Source: Collinsella sp. (GTDB lineage Bacteria > Actinomycetota > Coriobacteriia > Coriobacteriales > Coriobacteriaceae). From it: 55,040 nt of DNA. Location: assembly GCA_022745215.1 (NCBI GenBank), contig JAIIWC010000003.1, positions 1-55,040 of the forward strand. Reading direction: 5' to 3'. Under the pieces are notes generated by a model that was not told the DNA's origin, searched no databases, and saw nothing but the letters and a program-made list of their open reading frames with translations. A program made the translations under genes and the position numbers. This document shows, piece after piece, positions 23,997 to 32,777 of the stretch (its first letter is position 1; each line of letters begins with the position of its first letter).

Positions 23997-24083
23997 CCCT
24001 TTTATAACTTGCGGCGGAATAGTTCCTGCTTGCGGCAGAATAAGGCTTAAACAGGAACTATTTCACCGCAACTGATGAGGGGG
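23997..24083. repeat. Palindromic repeat element, copy 2
   Basis: It matches 22821-22906 with only about five substitutions and one small insertion over more than 80 bases, including both arms and the loop (GCGGCAGAATAAG). Substitutions in the arms are partly compensating. It sits just upstream of endonuclease IV, whose GAGGGGG ribosome site is the right tip of the hairpin. Confidence 0.9.
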
Positions 24084-24091
24084 AGCTGGAG

Positions 24092-24958
24092 ATGCTGACG
24101 ATTGGGTGTCACCTATCGACAACGAAGGGCTATCGGGCGATGGGGGAGACGGCGCTGTCTATTGGCGCCAATACCTTTGCGTTCTTTACGCGCAACCCGC
24201 GCGGTGGTAAGGCGAAAGACCTTGACGCGGATGACGTGGCGGCCCTGCGTGAGCTTATGGCGCAAAATGATTTTGGCCCGCTCGTGGCGCATGCACCCTA
24301 TACTTACAACCCCTGCTCTGCCAAGGAGCGGGCGCGTGAGTTTGCCCTGGAGGCCATGGCCGAGGACCTGCAGCGCATGGAAGCGCTGCCCGGCAACTAC
24401 TACAACTTCCATCCCGGCGCACATGTGGGGCAGGGGACCGATGCCGGCATTCAGATGATTGTCGACACCTTGTGTCAAGTGATGTTCGAGGGACAGCAGG
24501 CCATGGTGTTGCTTGAGACCATGGCGGGCAAGGGCACCGAGGTGGGGCGCAGCTTTGAGGAGCTGGCGCGCATTATCGAGGGCGTTGCCGCCAAGCATCC
24601 CGAGCTATCGGACAAGCTGGGTGTGTGCCTGGACACCTGCCATGTGAGCGATGCCGGCTACGACATCATTCACGACCTGGACGGTGTGCTCGACGAGTTT
24701 GACCGTGTGGTGGGCATTGAGCGCTTGCATGCCGTACACATCAACGACTCGAAGAATCCCCGTGGCGCCCATAAAGATCGTCACGAGTGCATCGGCAAGG
24801 GTTACCTTGGCAGCGAGGAGTTTGGCGGCGGTATGCAGGTTATGCACAATATTGTATCGAATGACCGTTTACGTGCGCTGCCATTCATTTTGGAGACGCC
24901 GAACAAACTTGCAGGTTATGCAGCGGAAATTACCCTGTTACGCTCGTTGCAGCAGTAA
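24092..24958 (+). CDS. nfo: Deoxyribonuclease IV (endonuclease IV)
   Basis: A 288-residue AP endonuclease of the TIM-barrel family that cuts 5' to abasic sites in DNA base-excision repair. Visible zinc-ligand regions include LVAHAPY, YYNFHPGAHVGQG, VLLETMAGKGTEVG, VCLDTCHVSDAGYDI, AVHINDSKNPRGAHKDRHECIGKG and FILETPN. Length is typical. The ATG at 24092 is preceded by GAGGGGG, part of the repeat element. The next gene, an ABC transporter component, has its own promoter region. Confidence 0.94.
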   Translation: MLTIGCHLSTTKGYRAMGETALSIGANTFAFFTRNPRGGKAKDLDADDVAALRELMAQNDFGPLVAHAPYTYNPCSAKERAREFALEAMAEDLQRMEALPGNYYNFHPGAHVGQGTDAGIQMIVDTLCQVMFEGQQAMVLLETMAGKGTEVGRSFEELARIIEGVAAKHPELSDKLGVCLDTCHVSDAGYDIIHDLDGVLDEFDRVVGIERLHAVHINDSKNPRGAHKDRHECIGKGYLGSEEFGGGMQVMHNIVSNDRLRALPFILETPNKLAGYAAEITLLRSLQQ

Positions 24959-25019
24959 TGACTGTCGCAAAGTGGAGTGCTTCATTCACGTTATGGGTTT
25001 GTTTCAATCAGTTTTCTGA

Positions 25020-25048
25020 TTGCAGATTTGCAATTACGGGTGCATAAT
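25020..25048 (+). promoter_or_regulatory. Candidate promoter of the amino-acid ABC operon
   Basis: TTGCAG (25020-25025) and CATAAT (25043-25048) are 17 bases apart, with TG just before the -10. A GACCTC/GAGGTC stem (about 25069-25090) lies between it and the ribosome site. Confidence 0.4.
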
Positions 25049-25105
25049 AACCAACAGTTTTTGCAGACCTCTGAATCAAACGAGGTCACCGGAAGGAGAC
25101 TGATT

Positions 25106-25966
25106 ATGAAGCTGAAGAAGCTTGGCGCATTTGCCGCCACGGGTGCTATGGCGCTCGCCCTTGCTCTGACGGGCTGCGGTTCGTCCAACGCCACCTCTGG
25201 TTCTGATGCTGGTTCCAGCAGCTCTGACGACGCTAAGGTCGAGAAGGTCGACGGCTCCAAGGAGTACGCGCTCGTCAAGGACGGTACGCTGACCGTCGGC
25301 ACCTCTGCCGAGTACGCTCCGTTTGAGTACAAGGATGACAACGGCGATTATCAGGGCTTTGACCTTGAGCTCATCAAGGCTATCGGCGACAAGCTGGGCC
25401 TGGATGTCGAGTATGTCAACAATGACTTTGACACGCTGGTTCCGGGTGTCGCTTCGGGCGCCAAGTATGACGTTTCCATCGCGGCTATCACCGACACGCC
25501 CGAGCGTGAGAAGGAAGTCACTTTCTCTGATTCCTACTACATGGACGATCAGGCTATCGTGACCAAGGTCGATAACACCGACATCACGGCCGATAACTTC
25601 AGCGAGAAGCTCAACAACGCCGACGCTACCATCATCGTCCAGTCTGGCTCGACCGCCGAGGCCTTTGCCCAGGAGAACTTCCCGAAGGCCAAGATCGTCC
25701 CCTACAAGGACGCCACCGAGTGCTTCAGCGCCCTGCAGTCCGATAAGGGCGACGCCGTAGTCACCAACCGCTCCGTTGCCAGCCAGCTGACCGCCGAGCA
25801 GTTCAACACCTGCCAGACCATCAAGCAGATCAGCACCGGCGAGGAGTACGCCATCGCCATCAACCAGGGCAACACCAAGCTCAAGGACGACATCAACCAG
25901 GCTATCAAGGACCTGACCGATGACGGTACCGTTGATGCCCTCATGGCTAAGTACAACATCAAGTAA
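25106..25966 (+). CDS. Amino-acid ABC transporter substrate-binding lipoprotein
   Basis: A 286-residue family 3 extracellular solute-binding protein. The signal peptide ends with the lipobox LTGC, so Cys24 is lipidated and the protein is anchored outside the membrane. A Ser/Asp-rich linker follows. The mature domain has GTSAEYAPFEYKDDNGDYQG and FDLELIKAIGDKLG, typical of polar amino-acid binding (His/Gln/Cys/Arg type). The ATG has GGAAGGAG eight bases upstream. Permease and ATPase genes follow on the same strand. The exact ligand is not deducible. Confidence 0.92.
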   Translation: MKLKKLGAFAATGAMALALALTGCGSSNATSGSDAGSSSSDDAKVEKVDGSKEYALVKDGTLTVGTSAEYAPFEYKDDNGDYQGFDLELIKAIGDKLGLDVEYVNNDFDTLVPGVASGAKYDVSIAAITDTPEREKEVTFSDSYYMDDQAIVTKVDNTDITADNFSEKLNNADATIIVQSGSTAEAFAQENFPKAKIVPYKDATECFSALQSDKGDAVVTNRSVASQLTAEQFNTCQTIKQISTGEEYAIAINQGNTKLKDDINQAIKDLTDDGTVDALMAKYNIK

Positions 25967-25981
25967 AATAGCTACTTGATT

Positions 25982-26022
25982 GCGCGCGGGCCCTTTCCGT
26001 TTTGCGGAGAGGGCCTTTGCGC
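25982..26022 (+). terminator. Intercistronic hairpin (attenuating terminator)
   Basis: GGCCCTTTCCG (25989-25999) pairs with CGGAGAGGGCC (26005-26015) with one mismatch, followed by TTTGC and extended by outer GCGC arms. It lies between the binding-protein and permease genes, where partial termination commonly gives excess binding protein. Confidence 0.6.
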
Positions 26023-26083
26023 TTCTCTTGACGGAGAGCGTTTCCGTCTCGTTTTGCCGGCAACTTCTACGATAGGAGCCACC

Positions 26084-27445
26084 TTGTCTCGACTGAACAA
26101 AGGGGCCGCGGAGCAGCGTTTTCCACTGCCCGCCTTGCTCCAAAAGCTAGCCTGCGTCATGGCCGTGGCGCTCGCGCTGGTGTGCGCGGGGGCATATGCG
26201 CCCACGACCGCCCAGGCGCTTGAGACCGCAAAGATTACCGCCCGACCCAACACCGGTTCGGGCAGCGATGTGGTCGGCGGCACCGAGACGCGCATTACCT
26301 GGGAAGTTCAGGCCGATGCCGACGAGGAGCTGAGCGGTCTTTCGCTGACGTTTGTTGACGGTACGACGTTTGGTACCGATGACACGCGATTGACGATGCT
26401 CTCGGGCGAGGACCTCATGGATCGTACGCCCATGAAGCCCACGTGCAAGGCTGACGGCCAGACGCTCAAGATCGACTTTGGCGAGACGGCTCCGGCCGGC
26501 GGCTATTTCCGCGTCGAGGTCTACGGCGTGACCTTCCCCGTCGAGGGCGGCGACGAGGCCTTTAGCGGCACCTACACTTTGGCCGATGGTTCGACCAAGA
26601 AGATCTCCAAGATTCCGTCGGTGGAGATCAAGGGCGTGACGGCATTCGATAACTTCCTGGCCGACCTTAAGGAGCAGCCGTGGGTCGAGGCATGGAATTC
26701 CAACATGTTCCTGCGCCTGTTCCTGAACCCGGTCATTTTGGTCCAGAGCCTGCCGATCGTCTTCAAAGGCTTCCTCATGTCGCTCTCGATCGTGCTCGTG
26801 GCGTTTCCGCTGGCAATTCCCTTTGGCTTTGCCCTGTCGCTCATGCGCATCTCCAAGTCGCGCATCCTGCGTTGCCTTGCCGGCATCTATGTGAATATCA
26901 TCCGTGGTACGCCGGCGTTCCTGCAGATCTACATCGCGTTCTTTGGCCTGCCGCTGGCCGGCGTCAAGGTTGACGACTATGTGTTGGGCGTCATCGTCAT
27001 GGCCATGAATTCGTCTGCCTATCTGTGTGAGATTTTCCGTGCCGGTATTCAGTCGATCCCCAAGGGTCAAAACGAGGCTGCTCGCTCGCTGGGCATGAAC
27101 GCCTTCCAGACACTGCTTTACGTTATGATTCCGCAGACGTTCCGCAATGTCCTGCCTACGTTGACCAGTGAGTTCATCCTGCTTTACAAGGATACGTCGC
27201 TGCTCGCCGCCGTGGGCGTGGTCGAGATCGTCATGAACGCCCGTACCATCGTGGCCACGACGGGTTCCATCACGCCGTATGTGGTTGCCGCCCTGTTCTA
27301 TCTGGTCATCACCCTGCCGCTTGCTCGCTTGGTGAGCGGTCTTGAGGCGAGGCTTTTGGGTACGGCCGAAGCCAAGAAGAAGCGTCCCACCAAGAGCGCC
27401 GGACAGGTCGTCGCGACGCCCGCCGACCACATTGCCGGTCTGTAA
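26084..27445 (+). CDS. Amino-acid ABC transporter permease with N-terminal secreted domain
   Basis: A 453-residue protein starting at TTG 26084, with AGGAG five bases upstream. It has three parts. A signal-peptide-like segment ends near residue 45 (CAGAYAPTTAQA). An extracytoplasmic region of about 150 residues is rich in beta-type sequence (ITARPNTGSGSD...FRVEVYGVTFPVEG). A HisM/GlnP-type permease domain occupies roughly residues 215-430, with the EAARSLGMNAFQTLLYVMIPQ coupling motif that contacts the ATPase. Usual permeases of this family are 215-250 residues and lack the secreted part. The ATP-binding gene follows 12 bases later. The extra domain might bind ligand or help the lipoprotein dock, but that is inference. 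Confidence 0.88.
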   Translation: MSRLNKGAAEQRFPLPALLQKLACVMAVALALVCAGAYAPTTAQALETAKITARPNTGSGSDVVGGTETRITWEVQADADEELSGLSLTFVDGTTFGTDDTRLTMLSGEDLMDRTPMKPTCKADGQTLKIDFGETAPAGGYFRVEVYGVTFPVEGGDEAFSGTYTLADGSTKKISKIPSVEIKGVTAFDNFLADLKEQPWVEAWNSNMFLRLFLNPVILVQSLPIVFKGFLMSLSIVLVAFPLAIPFGFALSLMRISKSRILRCLAGIYVNIIRGTPAFLQIYIAFFGLPLAGVKVDDYVLGVIVMAMNSSAYLCEIFRAGIQSIPKGQNEAARSLGMNAFQTLLYVMIPQTFRNVLPTLTSEFILLYKDTSLLAAVGVVEIVMNARTIVATTGSITPYVVAALFYLVITLPLARLVSGLEARLLGTAEAKKKRPTKSAGQVVATPADHIAGL

Positions 27446-27457
27446 GGAGGTCCTATC

Positions 27458-28210
<753 letters not shown>

Positions 28211-28230
28211 CCGGTTGATGTAACTGCCGT

Positions 28231-28278
28231 TACAAAAGAGCGGGGGCTGGACTTGAATCCAGCCCCCGCTCTTTTGTA
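28231..28278. terminator. Bidirectional terminator, 21-bp perfect stem
   Basis: Positions 28231-28251 and 28258-28278 are exactly complementary around a 6-base loop (CTTGAA). The stem ends carry A-rich and T-rich tracts, so it can stop the ABC operon on the plus strand and the flavodoxin unit on the minus strand. Confidence 0.95.
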
Positions 28279-28326
28279 GGGATGGGGATGCGCTGTGATA
28301 CAGGCTCTTTTGAAGGCCTGGTTTCG

Positions 28327-28746
28327 TTACGCGAGCTCGGCTCCGAGGGCCTTGCAGGCCGCCTCGCCCTCATCGTCGGGGGCGTCGTAGCAAATGACGG
28401 AATCGACGACGTTGACGCCGGCCTCGTCGGCGTCGGCCTTCCAGTTGTCCATCCACTCGCCCTCGGCCCACGAATAGGAGCCAAAGAGGACGACCTTCTT
28501 GTCGCCGAGGGTCTCCTTGACCTCGTCCCACATAGGCTGAAACTCGTCATACTCAAGCTCCTCGGAGCCCATGGCGGGGCAGCCGAAGGCGAAGGCGTCG
28601 TAGTCGGCGGCCCTGTCGGCAGAGAAGTCGGCGCAGGGGATGACCTCAGTCTCGGCACCCGCGGACGTGGCGCCTTCGGCGACGAGGTTTGCCATGGCCT
28701 CGGTATTGCCCGTGCCACTCCAATAGACGACGGCGATCTTGCTCAT
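28327..28746 (-). CDS. Flavodoxin
   Basis: A 139-residue short-chain flavodoxin. The FMN phosphate-binding loop is VVYWSGTGNTEAMA at the N-terminus. FMN-stacking regions correspond to GCPAMGSEELEYDEF and FGSYSWAEGEWMD. It is a soluble low-potential electron carrier used in place of ferredoxin. The gene follows a DUF3793 gene on the same strand 45 bases upstream, a pairing often seen in anaerobes. Confidence 0.93.
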   Translation of the reverse strand: MSKIAVVYWSGTGNTEAMANLVAEGATSAGAETEVIPCADFSADRAADYDAFAFGCPAMGSEELEYDEFQPMWDEVKETLGDKKVVLFGSYSWAEGEWMDNWKADADEAGVNVVDSVICYDAPDDEGEAACKALGAELA

Positions 28747-28791
28747 GTTTTGTCCTTTCGGTTGTGCGGCGCTGGCCGCGACTTGTACGTT

Positions 28792-29496
28792 CTATCGGGT
28801 TGCCTGGGCAAGTTGCGCCAGGCTACAGCCCTGCTGATAGACAAAGGTGAAGTATTGGGTGCAGGCGCGGTAGGCATCAAACGTCGCAAGCGCCTGCTCG
28901 ACATTTGCGTAGACCTTCCAGGCTCCAAAGACCTTGTAGTTCTCGCCGCGCTGGACGATAAACTCGTGCACGTCGTCGTAGGGATATCCAAGGAAGTAGC
29001 CTATTTCGTGTGGGAACTCACAGGTGCAGTCTTTGCTGCAGCTAGCTTGATGGTCCAATGCGCATCGGGTTTGGCCGTATGCGCTTTCCGCGGCGTTATT
29101 GCTCGCGAGCGTGATGCGTGATGCCAAATGCACAAGGCATGTCGAAAGGTCTCCCGTGTCGTAGCCTTCCGAGGCGAGCGCCGTTTGGGCGCGAGGGTCT
29201 GCGAAATAGGTGGTGAGGCTTTTGGCTCGGTACACGTATACGAGCGCTCCGCAGGGCCGCCAGACCAAAACACTCAGGTGGATGCCGAGCGGGTCAAGCT
29301 CGCGATTGCACTGGGCGATAACGTTGAGCAGGCGTGCTCGGCGTTCTGCGATGGTTTCGGTTGTGGTCGAGCCGTCTCTGTGGGCGTAGGTGCCTGGATA
29401 GGTAAAGAGCGATGCTGGCTTGATGCCCGCGAGCGTGGGAGAGCAGTTGCGCACGACTGCTGCCTGAAACGTTGGGATGTCTATGGTTCGAGTCAC
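28792..29496 (-). CDS. DUF3793 family protein
   Basis: A 234-residue protein recognised as DUF3793: CSPTLAGIKPASLFTY near the N-terminus, VLVWRPCGALVYVYR in the middle, then FPHEIGYFLGYPYDDVHEFI and GAWKVYANVEQALATFDAY near the C-terminus are the conserved blocks. Many Cys occur, including CSKDCTCEF just before the FPHEIG block. The function of the family is unknown. It is commonly encoded next to flavodoxin, as here, so a role in electron transfer or flavodoxin use is suspected. Confidence 0.85.
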   Translation of the reverse strand: MTRTIDIPTFQAAVVRNCSPTLAGIKPASLFTYPGTYAHRDGSTTTETIAERRARLLNVIAQCNRELDPLGIHLSVLVWRPCGALVYVYRAKSLTTYFADPRAQTALASEGYDTGDLSTCLVHLASRITLASNNAAESAYGQTRCALDHQASCSKDCTCEFPHEIGYFLGYPYDDVHEFIVQRGENYKVFGAWKVYANVEQALATFDAYRACTQYFTFVYQQGCSLAQLAQATR

Positions 29497-29588
29497 GGCG
29501 CTCCTTACGGATCTAAACTGTTAGCCTAGGAAAACTTATACACGAAAGTAAGTCATGGTCAACAAAAAAGTTTGAAGAGGGAAACTAA

Positions 29589-29620
29589 TTGACCGAACGG
29601 ACATGATTTTGGGTTAAGAT
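29589..29620 (+). promoter_or_regulatory. Promoter of the metal-binding membrane protein gene
   Basis: TTGACC (29589-29594) and TAAGAT (29615-29620) are 20 bases apart, longer than optimal. The operator-like palindrome follows at once. Confidence 0.5.
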
Positions 29621-29624
29621 GGGG

Positions 29625-29641
29625 ACACCCCATGGGGGTAT
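29625..29641 (+). promoter_or_regulatory. CsoR-like operator
   Basis: ACACCCCATGGGGGTAT (reverse strand ATACCCC-CAT-GGGGTGT) matches the GC-rich-centre, TA-flanked palindromes bound by copper-sensing CsoR-type repressors. It sits just downstream of the -10 and 30 bases before the start codon. No csoR gene is in the window. Confidence 0.6.
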
Positions 29642-29670
29642 CTAGATAGTGCTACTTGAAAGGGGAGCGC

Positions 29671-30054
29671 ATGAGTGACTTGCTCAACCCTGCGAATCTC
29701 ATCGTGCTGGCCGTCATTGCCGTCGGCATGTTTTTTGGGCTGCGTCGCATTGCCGCTTCGACACACGGGAAGAGTTGCTGCAGCGATGGTACGAGCGGCA
29801 AGAAGGCCAAGAAGGTAGTGGTTGCGGATACCGATTCGTCCCACTACCCCTATAGCAATGAGCTGCTCATCGGCGGCATGAGCTGTGACGGTTGCGCTCA
29901 GAACGTAGCCAATGCCCTCAATGCGCTGGATGGCGTGTGGGCAACGGTGACGTATGCGGACCACACGGCACGCGTGCGCTCTAAGCAGCCGGTTGATCGT
30001 GGTGTCCTCGAGACGGCCGTGAAAGACGCGGGCTACTACGTCATGACGCTGTAA
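29671..30054 (+). CDS. Membrane-anchored heavy-metal-binding (HMA) protein
   Basis: A 127-residue protein. One N-terminal membrane helix (residues 8-27) is followed by a basic segment with a Cys pair (C36, C37), then an HMA domain with the metal motif GGMSCDGC (C72, C75) and C-terminal GYYVMTL. The N-terminal part resembles the small FeoB-associated cysteine-rich membrane proteins, so this looks like a fusion of such an anchor with a CopZ-type chaperone. The ATG at 29671 has AAGGGGAG just upstream. A copper-responsive role is suggested by the CsoR-like operator. No copper ATPase is adjacent. Confidence 0.75.
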   Translation: MSDLLNPANLIVLAVIAVGMFFGLRRIAASTHGKSCCSDGTSGKKAKKVVVADTDSSHYPYSNELLIGGMSCDGCAQNVANALNALDGVWATVTYADHTARVRSKQPVDRGVLETAVKDAGYYVMTL

Positions 30055-30080
30055 GCGCTGCCTTGGATGCGCGTCCTTGT

Positions 30081-30506
30081 CTAGGCTCGTCCGCGTAGCT
30101 CAATGTCCTGGATATCGTCGAAGTTGATGGCGATATCCCTGAGCTTGAGCAGCTTGAATGCGGGTAACACTTCGTCGAGAATGCCGGTGCGGGAGCGATA
30201 GCCGTACGTATCGTAATAGGTGACACGCACCAAGTCGCCACGTTGGAGCCCCTCGAGCTTTTGCGAAAGCTCGAGGGCTTTTTCTTCCGTGAGTTCGCAT
30301 TTGGGCTCAACAGTGATCTCTTGTTTGCGCACGAGCTCGTAGTATCCCGTGAGGGCGGCAAAGGGCATAAACTGCGCGGCACGACCGGCGCGGACGGCGC
30401 CGTTGGCGGTGAGCTTGGGGTCGGCGGATCGACGTCTTCCCTCGGGGTCCGCTAGACGTTCAAAAGGCGTCGGCGGCCGCATCGGCTGTTGTTGGGACTT
30501 AGGCAC
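30081..30506 (-). CDS. YolD-like protein
   Basis: A 141-residue protein with the YolD-like core (about residues 44-138): GRAAQFMPFAALTGYYELVRKQ, LTEEKALELSQKL, GDLVRVTYYDTYGY and a final INFDDIQDIEL. YolD proteins are encoded beside Y-family polymerases of the UV-repair type and are thought to act with them. The start overlaps the last eight bases of the polymerase gene, so the two are translationally coupled and share the LexA-controlled promoter upstream. Confidence 0.82.
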   Translation of the reverse strand: MPKSQQQPMRPPTPFERLADPEGRRRSADPKLTANGAVRAGRAAQFMPFAALTGYYELVRKQEITVEPKCELTEEKALELSQKLEGLQRGDLVRVTYYDTYGYRSRTGILDEVLPAFKLLKLRDIAINFDDIQDIELRGRA

Positions 30507-32004
30507 GATGTCCTCCTACCTGAGCGTTGCGTTCGCGTGCGGTGGCGCCGGCGGTAAAGCTTAATCCCTTGACGAGCGCGTTCTTGCCGTACTTGCCCTT
30601 CACGGCCAGGACGGCGCGCGCCAGGTCGCGCTCGCGCTCATCGGCCTTAACATCGCTAAATAGGTCGATAGTGGCAAATTCCTCGGGCATGAGGTTGCCA
30701 AATCCTAGGTTGATGCGCTTGACCGGTCGTTTGGGATCGACAGTCTGCGCCCAGAGCTCATCGAAATAGCCCATGATCTTCTTAAACGAATTGGTGCGCT
30801 CGGGCAGCTTTCGCGAGGCGTTGGAGTGCGCAAAGAGCGCAGCATAGCCACCGCGCGGTTTGCCGCCGTGCTCTCCCACAAAGATGCCATCGATTGCCTG
30901 CGCCTCGCGCACCAGGCGGCGCCGTTCGTCATCGCGTTGGACGGGCTTGGGCGCACGGGGTGCGAGCTCGGGGCCGGCGGTTGCGGCGGGTTCTATGCTC
31001 GACGTGCTCGAACGCAAATGCCCGCATCCGTCTACATATTGCGCCGTGCCGCTGGCGTCGAGGCGGCGTATGTCGGCTCGTTCGCTCGCATAACCTACAA
31101 AGAGTGAGATGCTGTCACAGACCACGTGCTTATCGACTAAGTCCAACACGGCGTTGTCGACCATCTCGCGCAAGACGGTGTAGGCCTGCTCGTAGGTATA
31201 GCCCTTCGAGAGCACCTGTCCTGTGGTGGTTGAGGTTGCCTGCGGGCGATAGGCTTGGATATCGGCGATGGTTGTCGGCTCGCGCCCGAAGGCGTGGTCG
31301 ATAAGATACTCGGCATTGACGCCGAGCTCGTCGTAAAGCAGGTTTTCGTCGAGCGCCGCGACGCCCATCAGATCGTAGACGCCGTATTTTTCAAGTCGTG
31401 CTGCCACGCCGGGCCCGATGCCCCAGATGTCGGTGATGGGGCGGTGAGGCCAGATCTCCTTGCGAAAGGTCTCGTCGTCGAGTTTTCCGATGCGACTGGG
31501 CACGTGCTTGGCGGTGATATCGAGTGCAACCTTGGCCTGGAATAGGTTGGGGCCGATGCCGACCGTCGCCGTGATGCCGGTGCGTGCCAGGACCTCGTCG
31601 CGCAACATGCAGGCGAAGCCTTCCGCATCGGTGTGATAGAGGTCCAGATAGGGTGTCACGTCGATAAAGCACTCGTCAATTGAGTAGACGTGAATGTCTT
31701 GCGGACTCACGTATTCCAGATAGATACCGTAGATCTGCGCCGATACCTCCATGTAATGCTGCATGCGCGGTACGGCCGTGATGTAGTCGATGCCATCGGG
31801 AATTTCGAACAGACGGCAGCGATTGTGTATCCCGAGGTCCTTCATGGCCTGTGTGATGGCGAGGCAGATGGTCGTGCGCCCGCGCGATTCGTCGGCAACG
31901 ACCAGGTTGGTGGTGAGCGGATCGAGCCCACGGTCGACGCACTCGACGCTGGCATAAAACGTCTTGAGGTCGATGCAGATATAGGTGTGCTGCTCGTGCG
32001 CCAT
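30499..32004 (-). CDS. Y-family DNA polymerase (DinB/UmuC type)
   Basis: A 501-residue translesion polymerase. The catalytic palm has CIDLKTFYASVECVDRG near the N-terminus and YSIDECFIDVTPY about 100 residues on, supplying the acidic metal ligands. A helix-hairpin-helix segment follows (DIWGIGPGVAARLEKYG), then a little-finger domain. It is longer than DinB (about 350-400) and nearer the UvrX/ImuB-like group that partners with YolD. The ATG at 32004 is chosen because GAAAGGA lies five bases before it. An SOS box and promoter lie just upstream, so DNA-damage induction is expected. Confidence 0.92.
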   Translation of the reverse strand: MAHEQHTYICIDLKTFYASVECVDRGLDPLTTNLVVADESRGRTTICLAITQAMKDLGIHNRCRLFEIPDGIDYITAVPRMQHYMEVSAQIYGIYLEYVSPQDIHVYSIDECFIDVTPYLDLYHTDAEGFACMLRDEVLARTGITATVGIGPNLFQAKVALDITAKHVPSRIGKLDDETFRKEIWPHRPITDIWGIGPGVAARLEKYGVYDLMGVAALDENLLYDELGVNAEYLIDHAFGREPTTIADIQAYRPQATSTTTGQVLSKGYTYEQAYTVLREMVDNAVLDLVDKHVVCDSISLFVGYASERADIRRLDASGTAQYVDGCGHLRSSTSSIEPAATAGPELAPRAPKPVQRDDERRRLVREAQAIDGIFVGEHGGKPRGGYAALFAHSNASRKLPERTNSFKKIMGYFDELWAQTVDPKRPVKRINLGFGNLMPEEFATIDLFSDVKADERERDLARAVLAVKGKYGKNALVKGLSFTAGATARERNAQVGGHRA

Positions 32005-32034
32005 CCGTGTCCTTTCATCAGACACATGTTCTTA

Positions 32035-32050
32035 TCGAATACCTGTTCGA
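32035..32050 (-). promoter_or_regulatory. LexA (SOS) box
   Basis: TCGAATACCTGTTCGA differs at one position from the Gram-positive SOS consensus (CGAAC-N4-GTTCG, with flanking T and A). It overlaps the end of the -10 element and the transcription start of the polymerase-yolD operon. Confidence 0.85.
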
Positions 32051-32078
32051 TAATACCCGCTCGTCCGGACATCGTCAA
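32050..32078 (-). promoter_or_regulatory. Promoter of the polymerase-yolD operon
   Basis: On the minus strand TTGACG (32078-32073) and TATTAT (32055-32050) are separated by 17 bases. The LexA box begins within the -10. Confidence 0.8.
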
Positions 32079-32242
32079 AACCTGTCAAAAAGGGACTGGT
32101 TTGTTTTGGTAGGTATGGTCGTGCGGTTGCATCGGGTTTTTAACGCAGCTCTAAAGAGCGCGAAACAGCTCGGAAAACCTCGCTTCGTAGCATGAGCCTA
32201 ACGATTGATACCGCCTATACGCACGGAAGGGTTGTGGGGATA

Positions 32243-32767
32243 ATGGTCAACTATGGGTTTGGTATGCCGACGCGCTTGGTTGCGGATGGGGATGTGGCTC
32301 GCTGGTGCGGGCGATTGGTTGCCCACTATGGCGGCACCAAGGCACTGGTCGTGCTGGGAGGCGACAAGCACACGCGTGATGAGCTCGTTTCGGCGGCGCT
32401 GGGCTCGCTCGATCGCGCCCTGCTCGAGCGCGTGCTTTTCCGCTGCGGTTTGGTCGGGGGCGACGGGGGAGACGAACTGATCGACGAAGCCGTGGCCTTG
32501 GCGACCGACGAAGGCGTGGACTTTGTCCTGGCGATCGGCGATGCCGATACGGCTGGCTTTGCGCGCGAGCTCGCTCGTCGCATGGCGGCGCTCGATGCCG
32601 GCGAGGACGGCTTTGTTCCCTACGGATGCATCGTCTCCGAGGGAAAAGTGCCCGCCGTTGTGGGTGCCGGCGAGGTTCCCGTTTTCGCCATCATCGCGCC
32701 CGAACTGCTGGAGGGCATTGGGTCTCCTTTGCGTGAGTTGCTCGGTAGCGTCTGCGCTGCGGCCTAA
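32243..32767 (+). CDS. Truncated iron-alcohol-dehydrogenase-like protein
   Basis: A 174-residue protein resembling only the N-terminal nucleotide-binding half of iron-containing alcohol dehydrogenases: NYGFGMPTRLVADGDVARW, ALVVLGGDKHTRDE and EGVDFVLAIGDADT follow the order of the family's NPT-R, GGGS and DFILAVGGGS blocks. The glycines of the last motif are altered (GDADT), and the metal-binding C-terminal domain is absent. The ATG at 32243 (GGGGA just upstream) is chosen; an ATG 17 codons earlier is possible. It may be a decayed fragment or a small repurposed domain. The frame is intact and ends cleanly before a hairpin. Confidence 0.5.
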   Translation: MVNYGFGMPTRLVADGDVARWCGRLVAHYGGTKALVVLGGDKHTRDELVSAALGSLDRALLERVLFRCGLVGGDGGDELIDEAVALATDEGVDFVLAIGDADTAGFARELARRMAALDAGEDGFVPYGCIVSEGKVPAVVGAGEVPVFAIIAPELLEGIGSPLRELLGSVCAAA

Positions 32768-32777
32768 TATTTGGCAT

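Noticed and set aside
22821..24083. CRISPR-like repeat pair
   Set aside because: There are only two copies over 1 kb apart with a full gene between them, each a long palindrome at a gene start, so this is not an array.
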